A program made the translations under genes and the position numbers. The notes under the pieces were generated by a model. That model saw only the letters and a list, made by a program, of their open reading frames with translations, ran no database searches and was not told the DNA's origin. DNA of 64,000 bases from Paenibacillus sp. XY044 (GTDB taxonomy: Bacteria; Bacillota; Bacilli; Paenibacillales; Paenibacillaceae): positions 402,549 to 466,548 of the forward strand of contig NZ_NQMO01000006.1 in assembly GCF_002257645.1 (NCBI RefSeq), in the 5' to 3' direction. Below are positions 8,433 through 16,909 of this stretch, in pieces. The stretch's first letter is position 1. The number at the start of each line of letters is the position of its first letter.

Positions 8433-9452
8433 ATGGGTAAGGTAACGATCAAGGATGTGGCTAGAGAAGCCGGAGTCTCGATTTCTACGGTTTCGAATGC
8501 ATTGAATGACGTGGATGTATTGAGCCCGGAGACCAAATCACATGTGCTGAAGGTGGCAGAGCAATTAAATTATGTACCGAACCTGAACGGGAAGCTGCTG
8601 AAGTCGGGGAAGACCAAGATGCTGGGCTTCTTTACAACAAGTGTATCAGGGCCTTACTTCTACACACTGGTTGAGTCGATGTCACATGAATGTGATCGTC
8701 TGGGTTATGGATTGAATGTATTTATTACGAAGGATAAACAGGTTATCATGAGCAATATTATGGGCGGTCGGGTGGATGGCGTCATCATATTCGAAGAGCT
8801 GAAGATCGACGACAAAGACATCGCTGCCATGGAAAAGGACAAGATTAATGCCGTGTTCCTGGACCGCGAGGTTCAGAACGAGACGATGGGCAGCATCATT
8901 TTCGACTCCTATGTAGCCGGTTATGAAGCTACCAAATACCTGATCAGCCTGGGGCATAAGAAGATCGCCTATATTTCCGGCGTGGATACGATGTTTGACA
9001 GCGTTCAGCGGAGAGAAGGATATCTGGCTGCACTGCGCGAGTGCCAGTTTCCCATCGATGGAGACTATATCCTGCAAGGTTATTTTGAGGAAGAAGGTTC
9101 CTATAACGCTGTGAAATCATTTCTTCACTTACACCCCGGCAAAGTGCCCGATGCTTTTCTTGCCGGTAATGACGTTAGTGCCATCGGTTGTATTCGGGCC
9201 CTGAAGTCCCAGGGATACGAGGTTCCACAAGATATAAGCGTCGTGGGCTTCGATGATATTGATATCGCGCAGTATTTTACACCGCCCCTATCGACCGTAC
9301 GCAATCAGATTGCCAGACAAGGCATTCTGGCCGTGGATCACCTGGTTCGCATGATTCAGAAGAAAGAGCAAGGCAAGACTCAGAAATTGCCGGGGGAACT
9401 TGTCGTTCGCGGCACCAGTCACGTAAAGATCAATCGGAATGAACCGGTTTAA
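8433..9452 (+). CDS. LacI-family transcriptional regulator
   Basis: A 339-residue protein with an N-terminal LacI helix-turn-helix (VTIKDVAREAGVSISTVSNALN, residues 4-25), a hinge (LLKSGKTKMLGFF) and a periplasmic-binding-like effector domain with the usual GNDVSAIGCIRALKSQG and SVVGFDDIDIA motifs. The 16-bp CG-centred palindrome occurs both 20 bases before this gene and 39 bases before the next transporter gene. It probably represses itself and the LplB/LplC/LplA/GH30 unit until an oligosaccharide inducer appears. Confidence 0.92.
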   Translation: MGKVTIKDVAREAGVSISTVSNALNDVDVLSPETKSHVLKVAEQLNYVPNLNGKLLKSGKTKMLGFFTTSVSGPYFYTLVESMSHECDRLGYGLNVFITKDKQVIMSNIMGGRVDGVIIFEELKIDDKDIAAMEKDKINAVFLDREVQNETMGSIIFDSYVAGYEATKYLISLGHKKIAYISGVDTMFDSVQRREGYLAALRECQFPIDGDYILQGYFEEEGSYNAVKSFLHLHPGKVPDAFLAGNDVSAIGCIRALKSQGYEVPQDISVVGFDDIDIAQYFTPPLSTVRNQIARQGILAVDHLVRMIQKKEQGKTQKLPGELVVRGTSHVKINRNEPV

Positions 9453-9485
9453 GTGAAAGGGCCGATCATTCCGATCCGTTTTTTT
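9433..9485 (+). terminator. Intrinsic terminator overlapping the lacI-family stop codon
   Basis: A 10-bp perfect stem (ATCGGAATGA at 9433-9442 with TCATTCCGAT at 9466-9475) encloses the stop codon and is followed by seven T's. The left arm lies within the last codons of the regulator gene. It separates that gene from the transporter operon. Confidence 0.7.
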
Positions 9486-9521
9486 GAAAATCATTCAAAA
9501 TAAGAGGGTTTTTTTCGTCTA

Positions 9522-9541
9522 AAATAAAAACGTTTTTATTT
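9522..9541 (+). promoter_or_regulatory. LacI-type operator before the lpl-type transporter
   Basis: A 20-bp perfect palindrome centred on CG at 9531/9532 whose inner 16 bases are identical to the palindrome at 8397-8412. It lies 36 bases upstream of the GTG start at 9578, a position suited to blocking transcription of the operon. Confidence 0.75.
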
Positions 9542-9577
9542 ATGTCAGTCATTTTGTGATCAAAGGAGGCTTACCAG

Positions 9578-10567
9578 GTGGGGAAAACAGCTGTAGTTCA
9601 GTCAACCGGCACAGGCCCGGTTCATCCAACCGGAAAGAAGCCGAGGGGGCAGAGAATCAAGGAGTTTTTCATTGATTTTAAGCGACAATGGGAGCTTCAA
9701 TCGATGATTCTTCCTGGTATTATCTTTATGTTTATCTTTTGCTACATACCGATTTATGGTTTAACCATTGCTTTTAAAAATTACACCGTCATTGATACGC
9801 TGGATTCCGCTCCGTGGGTTGGCCTGGACAATTTCAAAATTATTTTATCGGATAAGTATTTTTGGGATTCCGTAGTCAACACGCTGGGCATCAGCTTTTT
9901 GAAATTGGCGGTGGGCTTTGTCATTCCGATCATTCTGGCCATTATGATTTACGAGGTAGGCATGGGAAGATTCAAAAAGTTCGTACAGACCATTTCGTAT
10001 CTGCCTCACTTCTTGTCATGGATCGTGCTGGGCGGAATGCTCATAACCTGGTTCTCAACCTCCGGTTTACTTAACGAAATTCTGCTTGGTTTAGGGTTGA
10101 TCTCGCAGCCGCAAAACATTTTGCTCGACCCGAGCAAGTATTGGTGGATTGCGACCTTATCGGATATCTGGAAGGAAGCGGGATGGGGGACGATTCTGTA
10201 CTTGGCAGTCATGTCCAAGATTGATCCTACCTACTATGAAGCCGCAAAAATCGATGGCGCAAGTCGCCTCAGACAAATCTGGAACATCACACTGCCTAAC
10301 ATGAAGATGATTATCAGCTTAAATCTGATCCTTACTGTAAGCGGTTTATTGGGGTCGAATTTGGATCAAACCTTGGTGCTCATGAATTCACAGAACCGGG
10401 AAAAGGCAGAAGTCATTAACTCGTACGTGTACCGGATGGGTATGACGCAAGGGGATTTCTCGTATGCCACCGCCGTTGGTTTGGGTGTATCCATCATATC
10501 TGTCATTCTGCTCGTTACGGCCAATAAGGTGACCAGCAAATTAAACGATAATCAATCCGTTCTATAG
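9578..10567 (+). CDS. lplB: ABC transporter permease, LplB type
   Basis: A 329-residue permease of the LplB/YtcP group: a basic N-terminal tail, first helix MILPGIIFMFIFCYIPIYGLTIAF, and an EAA loop YYEAAKIDGASRLRQIWNITLP (about residues 225-246). The GTG start is set by AAAGGAGG at 9562-9569 with an 8-base spacer. The gene is followed by the LplC-type permease and, after a MITE, the LplA-type binding protein. This family imports oligosaccharides from complex polysaccharides; the adjacent GH30 enzyme suggests a beta-glucan or related substrate. The symbol is by family resemblance. Confidence 0.85.
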   Translation: MGKTAVVQSTGTGPVHPTGKKPRGQRIKEFFIDFKRQWELQSMILPGIIFMFIFCYIPIYGLTIAFKNYTVIDTLDSAPWVGLDNFKIILSDKYFWDSVVNTLGISFLKLAVGFVIPIILAIMIYEVGMGRFKKFVQTISYLPHFLSWIVLGGMLITWFSTSGLLNEILLGLGLISQPQNILLDPSKYWWIATLSDIWKEAGWGTILYLAVMSKIDPTYYEAAKIDGASRLRQIWNITLPNMKMIISLNLILTVSGLLGSNLDQTLVLMNSQNREKAEVINSYVYRMGMTQGDFSYATAVGLGVSIISVILLVTANKVTSKLNDNQSVL

Positions 10568-10590
10568 GTCATGCAGGGGGAGGCATTACG

Positions 10591-11475
10591 GTGAATTTGA
10601 AAGCAGCAAAAGGGGATCTCGATAGCAAGATCTTTGATACGATCAACATCATCCTATTGGTTGTATTTACGATTATTATTGTCATTCCGTTATGGAACGT
10701 TATCGTTTCATCCTTCAGTTCGGGCAGGGCCCTTGCCGAGGGCGGGTTTATCTTCTGGCCTACGGAATTATCGCTTGAGAATTATCAGGCTGTGTTCAGA
10801 GATACAGGCATATGGCAGGCCTTTTTCATCTCGGTTGCCAAAACCGTGATCGGGGTTATCACCCATGTATTCTTCTGTGCCATGGTTGGTTATGGCTTGA
10901 GCAAAAAATACGTCCGCGGCCGCAAGTTCTATGTTGCGATGGGTGTCATCACCATGTTTTTCTCGGGCGGTATGATTCCGACCTACTTATTGATTAAAAG
11001 CTTGGGCCTGCTAAACAGCTTCTGGGTTTATATTATTCCAGCTCTCTTAAGTTTCTATGATGTCATCATTCTGATGAATTTCTTCCGCAATGTGCCGGAT
11101 TCGCTGGAAGAGTCGGCGAAGATCGATGGCGGTGGCGACTGGAGAGTTTTTCTGAGCATATTCATCCCTCTTTCCATGCCGGCCATGGCCACAATCGCCT
11201 TATTTAACGGGGTAGGGCAATGGAATGATTTTATGACCACCAAATTGTATATCACGGATCAATCGCTATATCCCTTACAGATGATGCTGTATGAAATTAT
11301 TGTGCAGTCTCAGACGCAATCGATGCAAAATATCGGTTCGGTAGCGATTCAAACCACCACGAAAGGGGTCCAACTAGCAACAATTGTCGTAACAACGCTG
11401 CCGATTGTTGTGATGTATCCAATATTGCAAAGATATTTTATCTCTGGAATGATGCTTGGGGCAGTCAAAGAATAG
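10591..11475 (+). CDS. lplC: ABC transporter permease, LplC type
   Basis: A 294-residue permease with six predicted membrane segments, the LplC-like start (IFDTINIILLVVFTIIIVIPLWNVIVSSFSSGRA) and an EAA loop (ESAKIDGGGDWRVFLSIFIPLSMP, about residues 174-196). GTG start after a GGGGGAGG site, 23 bases after the LplB-type gene. It forms the membrane channel with that protein. An inserted MITE lies between its end and the binding-protein gene. Confidence 0.87.
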   Translation: MNLKAAKGDLDSKIFDTINIILLVVFTIIIVIPLWNVIVSSFSSGRALAEGGFIFWPTELSLENYQAVFRDTGIWQAFFISVAKTVIGVITHVFFCAMVGYGLSKKYVRGRKFYVAMGVITMFFSGGMIPTYLLIKSLGLLNSFWVYIIPALLSFYDVIILMNFFRNVPDSLEESAKIDGGGDWRVFLSIFIPLSMPAMATIALFNGVGQWNDFMTTKLYITDQSLYPLQMMLYEIIVQSQTQSMQNIGSVAIQTTTKGVQLATIVVTTLPIVVMYPILQRYFISGMMLGAVKE

Positions 11476-11482
11476 AGAAGCT

Positions 11483-11787
11483 GCTCTAAGGGGTTGTTCA
11501 AAAAGTCCGCTTTTGATAAGAAAACCAATCGAGGCCAATCAAGGATGAGTGACCGCGATTAAAAGGTAGGTTTTCTTGCGATATAGAATTTCATCAGCTC
11601 TGCTGATAACGAATAAATTCTATATCTAACACAAGTGAATCAGGGGGCAACTCAGCATCGAATCTTGAATTCAGCCGGGCCTTCCGGTGCTCACGTACCT
11701 AAAACGTACGCTCCGCTCCTCAGGCCCTAGCATCATTCAACCTTCTCGGTGCTGAAAACCGACCTTTTTGAACACGCGCTCTAAGGG
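11483..11787. mobile_element. 285-bp MITE with terminal inverted repeats and 10-bp target-site duplication
   Basis: The direct repeat GCTCTAAGGG occurs at 11483-11492 and 11778-11787 and encloses a 285-bp non-coding element (11493-11777). The ends are near-perfect inverted repeats: GTTCAAAAAGTC at 11496-11507 and GACCTTTTTGAAC at 11761-11773. No open frame of useful size or transposase is inside. The left half carries a reverse-oriented copy of the A-GC-B structured repeat found elsewhere in the window. The element sits between the LplC-type permease and its binding-protein gene, so it may affect read-through in that operon. Confidence 0.75.
11518..11626 (-). repeat. Structured repeat, copy 1 (A-GC-B module, minus strand, inside the MITE)
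   Basis: Read on the minus strand: hairpin A (11580-11626, 12-bp stem GATATAGAATTT / AAATTCTATATC with an inner ATCAGC..GCTGAT hairpin), the dinucleotide GC, then unit B (11518-11577) bounded by AAGAAAACC and GGTTTTCTT and containing CGCGGTC. The same order, linker and motif recur at 31736, 58880 and 63819 on the plus strand. Confidence 0.7.
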
Positions 11788-11826
11788 AGTGGAAAAGAAG
11801 CTGCCTGTAAAGACAAGGCTCTATAA

Positions 11827-11840
11827 GGAAAGCGCTTTAA
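11827..11840 (+). promoter_or_regulatory. cre-like palindrome before the binding-protein gene
   Basis: GGAAAGCGCTTTAA contains the palindrome AAAGCGCTTT and resembles a CcpA catabolite-responsive element. It lies 19 bases before the ATG of the binding-protein gene, where CcpA could block expression. Confidence 0.4.
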
Positions 11841-11859
11841 TTAAAAGGGAGGGTATAGG

Positions 11860-13506
11860 ATGTTTACGAACAAAGCTTTTGGAAAGAAAGGACTCACACT
11901 GTTTACTGTATTGATGAGTGTTGTATTGGTTGTGAGTGGCTGTAGCGGATCGGGCGGCAAGTCCGGCTCAAAGAAGGAGAATTGGATTTCGATAGAAGAC
12001 CGTTATACACCGGATGCCGAGACTCCGGCTTGGAAACTGGATAAAAAAGAAGAGGTAACCAACCTGACTTGGTATGTAAATGCGGATTGGTGGAATACGG
12101 ATTTCGGCAAGGACGTTGTAACTAAGAAAATCAAGGAAGATCTGAATATCAATATCAAGTTCATCACGGGTGACGATACCAAACTGAACACGTTTTTTGC
12201 CGGCGGGGAAATGCCGGATTTGATCACAACGTTTGACTCCAACTCCCCGGTGGTACAAAAAGCGGCTACATGGGCGCTGCCGTTAAATGATCTGGCCGAG
12301 AAATATGATCCTTACTTCAATAAAGTCGCTGCCCAAGACACAATCAACTGGTTCCAGCTCAAGGACGGCAAAACCTACGGATATCCGAACTATTCCAATA
12401 CGCAAAAAGACTATGATAGCGGCAACATTCCTGCGAAAACGGCATTTATCATCCGTAAGGATGTTTACGAAGCCTTAGGTAAGCCGGCCATGGGCACACC
12501 GGAACAATTTCAGGCCGTTCTCGCGGATATCAAGAAGAAGTTCCCTGCCCTGATTCCATTAGGTTTCAACTCTATTGGTGAAGGAACAGGATCGCTTGGC
12601 GATACGCTGCAGGATTTCATCGGCGTGCCGCTGGAAGACAAGAATGGCGGATTCTATAACCGTAACCTCGATGAAGATTATCTGACTTGGGTAAAGACAT
12701 TTAATTCTGTATACAGAGCCGGGGCTATCAGCGATGACAGCTTTGCCGATGACGGAACGGCTTTTGAAGAAAAGGTCAAAGCCGGCAAATATGCAACCAT
12801 CATGCTGGATGGAACACCGCAGCAGGGCGGTAACCTGCAAAGTTTCTACAGTAATAATAAAGGTAAAGAGTACATCGCGATTGACGGGCCGCAGAGCACG
12901 GTCGGGCATGCACCGACACTGAATCAATCCGGTATCACTGGCTGGATGATCAGCTTTATTACGAAAAATAATGTGGATCCCGCTAAATCGATTCAGCTCT
13001 TCACCTACTTGTTAAGCGAAGAAGGACAAATGCTGATGAACTATGGTATTGAAGGCGAGACCTATAAAAAGAACGCGGATGGAACGGTGGAATTCCTGCC
13101 TGCTGTGAAGGAGCTTCAGTTAAATAACCCGGATTCCTTTAAAAAGGATTACCGCATGGGCGAATTCATGTTCTTTGGCCATGACCGCCATAAAGCGCTC
13201 AGTGGTGACGCATTCCCGGATGCAATCAAGCAAATGCAAGAGTGGGGTAAAGGGAAGCTGACACCACACTTTATTCTGGAGAATATCAACCCTGACCAAG
13301 GAACACCAGAAGCACGTTCTTTGGCCGCAATCAATACCAAATGGAACTCAACACTCATCAGTATGATTCGTTCGAAGGATGATGCTGCGTTCGATAACCT
13401 CTTGAATGAATACAAAAAGTTTTTGGATAGTAACAATTGGGACAAAATCGTGGAAGTTCGCAACGAGAAGATGAAAGCGAACAAAGAAAAGCTTGGGCTG
13501 AAATAA
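11860..13506 (+). CDS. lplA: Extracellular solute-binding lipoprotein, LplA type
   Basis: A 548-residue binding lipoprotein: charged N-terminus, hydrophobic segment and lipobox VVSGC (Cys at about residue 28), then a type-I binding-protein fold with motifs such as GEMPDLITTF and the C-terminal LSEEGQMLMNYGIEGETYKK. It should capture oligosaccharides at the cell surface and deliver them to the permeases at 9578 and 10591. GGGAGGGT precedes the ATG. Its length fits the large LplA-type binding proteins of this genus. The 285-bp MITE upstream separates it from its permeases. Confidence 0.88.
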   Translation: MFTNKAFGKKGLTLFTVLMSVVLVVSGCSGSGGKSGSKKENWISIEDRYTPDAETPAWKLDKKEEVTNLTWYVNADWWNTDFGKDVVTKKIKEDLNINIKFITGDDTKLNTFFAGGEMPDLITTFDSNSPVVQKAATWALPLNDLAEKYDPYFNKVAAQDTINWFQLKDGKTYGYPNYSNTQKDYDSGNIPAKTAFIIRKDVYEALGKPAMGTPEQFQAVLADIKKKFPALIPLGFNSIGEGTGSLGDTLQDFIGVPLEDKNGGFYNRNLDEDYLTWVKTFNSVYRAGAISDDSFADDGTAFEEKVKAGKYATIMLDGTPQQGGNLQSFYSNNKGKEYIAIDGPQSTVGHAPTLNQSGITGWMISFITKNNVDPAKSIQLFTYLLSEEGQMLMNYGIEGETYKKNADGTVEFLPAVKELQLNNPDSFKKDYRMGEFMFFGHDRHKALSGDAFPDAIKQMQEWGKGKLTPHFILENINPDQGTPEARSLAAINTKWNSTLISMIRSKDDAAFDNLLNEYKKFLDSNNWDKIVEVRNEKMKANKEKLGLK

Positions 13507-13552
13507 GCATCCACGGATAGGAAACGATATATAGAAATCTGGAGGGAACAAC

Positions 13553-14896
13553 ATGTTGAACATTACAATCTACCAGTCGAACGGTGAAGAGGAATTATTC
13601 ATTAAGAAAACCAAGGAGGAGCTTTCGCCTGTATCTCCTACTGCACTGCTGAATACGGTTGTTATCGATGAGGAGCAGACGTATCAGGAGATGGATGGCT
13701 TTGGCGCGTCCTTCACGGATTCCGCTGCTTACCTGATTCATCAAGTACTGGAGGCCGAGCAGCGTTCGGAGCTCATGACACAATTGTTCGATGCGAAGGA
13801 AGGGATTGGTTTGTCGGTACTGCGCCAACCCATGGGTGCATCCGACTATGCACGTGACTTCTACAGTTATAATGATCTACCGGAAGGCCAGTCCGATATG
13901 GAGCTGAAGCAGTTCTCCATTGCACACGATGAGGACGATATTATTCCACTCCTGCAGGAAGCGCTGCGATTGAATCCGGATATTAAGCTGATGGGTTCGC
14001 CTTGGAGCCCGCCAGGCTGGATGAAAACTAGCGGGTCGATGATCGGCGGAGAGCTGAAGCAAGAGTATTATTCGGTTTATGCTAATTATTTCGTGCGTTA
14101 TATTCAGGAGTATGCAGCAAAGGGTCTACCTATTTATGCGGTTACACCGCAAAATGAGGCATTGTATTCACCAGGTCATTATCCCGGCATGATCATGCTG
14201 CCTGAGGCACAAAGTGATTTCATTAAGAATCACCTGAAGCCGCAATTCGTGAAGAACCATGTCGATACGAAAATCCTCTGTTATGATCATAATTGGGATA
14301 AACCCGACTACCCGCTGACGGTGTTTGAGCAGGCCGACGATGCGGTGGATGGTGTCGCTTGGCACTGGTACGGCGGTAAGCCGTCGGTCCAATCGGACGT
14401 ATTCGAAGCTTTCCCTGATAAAGAGGTTCATTTCACGGAAGGGTCAGGCGGGGAGTGGATCCCGCCGTTTGAGCAAGCCTTCTCGAATGTCATGCGAACA
14501 GGTATCGAGATTCTCCGCAATCATAGCAAGTCTTATGTATTGTGGAATATGGCGCTGGATGAGGAGAATGGTCCTACCGTACCAGGCTTTGGTACAAGCA
14601 CCTGTCGCGGTATTGTGACCGTGAATCAACAGACGAAGGAACTAACCTATACGCTGGACTACTATGCGCTGGCGCATTTCAGCAAGGTGATCCGTCCGAA
14701 AGCACGGCGTGTTGCTTCGACCAGCAATGATCTAATCCGCTCCGTTGCCTTTAAAAATACGGATGGCTCGATCGCAACCGTTTTGTTTAACGACAGTGAA
14801 GCTTTGGAGAGTGTAGCTGTTCAGTTGCACGGAAAAGAGGCATTGCAGCTTGAGATGCCGCCAAAGAGCGCTTTGACGGTCATGTTTGGAGAGTAA
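13553..14896 (+). CDS. GH30-family glycoside hydrolase (glucosylceramidase / beta-1,6-glucanase group)
   Basis: A 447-residue retaining glycosidase of family GH30. The acid/base glutamate is in TPQNEALYSPG (E202) and the nucleophile in FTEGSGGEW (E296); MDGFGASFTDSAAY near the N-terminus and the SPWSPPGWMK motif are typical. The C-terminal 70 residues form the small beta domain. No signal peptide is visible, so it should act inside the cell on imported oligosaccharides. GH30 includes beta-1,6-glucanases and beta-glucosidases; with the neighbouring GH76 mannanase a fungal-wall glycan is the likely source. AGGGAGG-like site (GGAGGG) precedes ATG 13553. Confidence 0.85.
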   Translation: MLNITIYQSNGEEELFIKKTKEELSPVSPTALLNTVVIDEEQTYQEMDGFGASFTDSAAYLIHQVLEAEQRSELMTQLFDAKEGIGLSVLRQPMGASDYARDFYSYNDLPEGQSDMELKQFSIAHDEDDIIPLLQEALRLNPDIKLMGSPWSPPGWMKTSGSMIGGELKQEYYSVYANYFVRYIQEYAAKGLPIYAVTPQNEALYSPGHYPGMIMLPEAQSDFIKNHLKPQFVKNHVDTKILCYDHNWDKPDYPLTVFEQADDAVDGVAWHWYGGKPSVQSDVFEAFPDKEVHFTEGSGGEWIPPFEQAFSNVMRTGIEILRNHSKSYVLWNMALDEENGPTVPGFGTSTCRGIVTVNQQTKELTYTLDYYALAHFSKVIRPKARRVASTSNDLIRSVAFKNTDGSIATVLFNDSEALESVAVQLHGKEALQLEMPPKSALTVMFGE

Positions 14897-14928
14897 CTAG
14901 TAGACAGATCCGCGGTTAGCGGGCCGAT

Positions 14929-15075
14929 TTACATTAAAAACCAGCTGATCACATGAAAAAACGGCCTTACCATTGAAAAGTATAAAAGAGGATTACATTG
15001 CACGGCGATCGCTTCCCGGTATTCAACCGGAGAGTGGCCGCCGATTTTTTTTATCCTGAAACAATAATCTTGGGC
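14929..15075 (-). pseudogene. Remnant of an AraC-family regulator C-terminus
   Basis: On the minus strand this intergenic stretch encodes QDYCFRIKKIGGHSPVEYR followed by EAIAVQ, which matches the end of the second AraC helix-turn-helix (FKK-x-G-x-SP-x-EYR). No start codon or upstream DNA-binding half is present; the sequence to the right is the promoter of the next operon. It looks like the 3' scar of a deleted regulator gene. Confidence 0.4.
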
Positions 15076-15123
15076 TTTACAATCACAATGTTCTAGTGTA
15101 CTATTCAACTATAACACTAGTAC
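15076..15123 (+). promoter_or_regulatory. Promoter and YtrA-type operator of the two-ABC operon
   Basis: TTTACA (15076-15081), a 17-bp spacer and TACTAT (15099-15104) form a sigma-A-like promoter. Nested inverted repeats CTAGTGT..ACACTAG (15093-15120) and GTACTA..TAGTAC (15098-15123) cover the -10 and start region, as expected for autorepression by the YtrA-type GntR protein encoded third in the operon. Confidence 0.6.
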
Positions 15124-15138
15124 AAAGGGGTTGTGAGT

Positions 15139-16116
15139 ATGAACCTTCGAACAAATATGCAGGCGGATGCCAATGCGCCGGTTCTTTCGCTCCAGGGCGT
15201 TTCGAAACGGATCGGCAGCAAGTGGATCGTCAGCCAACTTTCTTTTGACGTTCATAAAGGCGAGGTGGTCGGCCTGCTGGGGCCAAACGGTGCGGGTAAA
15301 ACGACGACCATCCGCATGATCGCCGGATTGATCGGGATGACGGAGGGGGATGTGTTGGTCCGCGGGAGCAGCATCCGCCGCGACTGGAAGCAGGCGATCC
15401 GCCATATCGGGGCGATTATCGAGAACCCGGAGTTCTACCCGTATATGACCGGCTATGACAATTTGAAGCAGTATCAGCGGATGAATCCTGGGATCAGCCG
15501 GGAGCGGATCGACGAGGTTGTCCGGCTCGTGGGACTGGAGCAGGCCATGAAGAAGAAGGTGAAGGCCTACTCGCTCGGCATGCGCCAGCGGCTCGGCATT
15601 GCCCAGGCGCTGCTGCATGAGCCGTCGGTCCTGATCCTGGATGAGCCGACGAACGGCCTGGACCCGGCGGGCATCCGGGAGATGCGCGACTACCTCAAAA
15701 ATATCGCCCGCGAAGAAGGCATCTCTATCCTGGTATCGAGCCACCTCCTGCTTGAAATGGAGCAGCTCTGCAGCCGCGTCGTCGTCATTCAAGACGGCAA
15801 ACTGGTGACGGTCCGCTCCATTGGCGGAGGCAGCGGGGAAGCGGAACAATCGGGACAGCAGGAAACGATTCGCGTCATGTTCCGCGTCGGCCGCTTGGAA
15901 GAGGCGAAGCGGCTGCTCGAAGGGCTGGATCAGGCCGAGGTACTCGCGGTGAATCCGGAGCAGAGCGAGCTGGTCCTTTCCTTAAAGTACAAGGACATTC
16001 CCGGGGTGGTGGAGCGGCTGGGCAGCGGCCGAATCCCGATTTACCTCATAACAGAGCTCAAGCAGTCCCTGGAAGACGAATTCCTGAAATGGACGGGAGG
16101 AAACCAAATTGCGTAG
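15139..16116 (+). CDS. ABC transporter ATP-binding protein (BcrA/antibiotic-export type)
   Basis: A 325-residue ATPase with Walker A GPNGAGKTT, signature YSLGMRQRLGIAQAL and Walker B VLILDEPTNGLDP, plus an extended C-terminal domain typical of BcrA-like exporters. AAAGGGG at 15124-15130 is 8 bases from the ATG at 15139; a GTG at 15133 is too close to it. It overlaps the permease gene by 8 bases, so the two form an ABC-2 pair. These YtrA-controlled exporters respond to cell-wall antibiotics in relatives; the substrate here is unknown. Confidence 0.88.
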   Translation: MNLRTNMQADANAPVLSLQGVSKRIGSKWIVSQLSFDVHKGEVVGLLGPNGAGKTTTIRMIAGLIGMTEGDVLVRGSSIRRDWKQAIRHIGAIIENPEFYPYMTGYDNLKQYQRMNPGISRERIDEVVRLVGLEQAMKKKVKAYSLGMRQRLGIAQALLHEPSVLILDEPTNGLDPAGIREMRDYLKNIAREEGISILVSSHLLLEMEQLCSRVVVIQDGKLVTVRSIGGGSGEAEQSGQQETIRVMFRVGRLEEAKRLLEGLDQAEVLAVNPEQSELVLSLKYKDIPGVVERLGSGRIPIYLITELKQSLEDEFLKWTGGNQIA

Positions 16117-16864
16117 TTTTTCTTTGCTGGTGGTCAATGAATGGCTCAAGATGGCCAAGAAGCGCAGCTTCTTCATCCCTTATGCCATCGTGGCGGTGGC
16201 CGCGATCGCCCTCGGCTGGATTCTTCAGCGCTGGGGAGGAGAGATGATGACGGAGGCGAGCGCCCTTGATTATACGGTGCTGATGGCAGGTATGAGCGGC
16301 TTCGGCCAAATGACGGCCATGCTGGCGATCATCTTTACGGCCGGCATCGTATCCGGGGAGCACGGCCAAGGAACGATCAAGTTTCTGCTGATCCGCGGGC
16401 AGAGCCGATCCGCTGTTCTGGCATCCAAATACACGGCGGCCGTCCTGTTTACGCTGTCGCTGGCCGTATGGCTGACGGTGCTGAGCTTCGCGGCGGGCGC
16501 GTTCTTCTTCGGCACGGATGCAGGGCAAGCAAGCTGGCGGGATGTTCTGGTTGCCGGAGGCAGCTCGCTGGTATACAGCATTATTTTCATGACGCTGGCC
16601 TTTATGATGGGAGTGCTGACCCGGTCGACGGGAGCCGCGATGGGCGTGGGCATGGCCGCGGTGATGTTCAGCGGAATCGTGATTCCGAAAAGCTTCTATA
16701 AATATGTGCTGTTCCCGAACGCGGACCTGTCGGTGTACAGCCAGGGCGGACACGCACCGATTCAGGGGATGAGCCTTGGTTTTTCCATCGCCGTTCTGGC
16801 GGCATATCTCGTCTTGTTTCTTGTCGCCAGCTTTGTTACGTTTAAGAAACGTGATATTGCCTGA
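16109..16864 (+). CDS. ABC-2 type permease
   Basis: A 251-residue membrane protein with six predicted helices and the ABC-2 permease motif GQMTAMLAIIFTAGIVSGEHGQGTIKFLLIRGQSR. TTG start at 16109 with GGAGGAA at 16097-16103. It overlaps the preceding ATPase gene by 8 bases and is its membrane partner. The next gene, the GntR regulator, starts 45 bases downstream. Confidence 0.85.
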   Translation: MRSFSLLVVNEWLKMAKKRSFFIPYAIVAVAAIALGWILQRWGGEMMTEASALDYTVLMAGMSGFGQMTAMLAIIFTAGIVSGEHGQGTIKFLLIRGQSRSAVLASKYTAAVLFTLSLAVWLTVLSFAAGAFFFGTDAGQASWRDVLVAGGSSLVYSIIFMTLAFMMGVLTRSTGAAMGVGMAAVMFSGIVIPKSFYKYVLFPNADLSVYSQGGHAPIQGMSLGFSIAVLAAYLVLFLVASFVTFKKRDIA

Positions 16865-16909
16865 TGCGCGAAGGAACATAAGCTGACGGCGAAAGGAGTC
16901 TGTCCTGAA

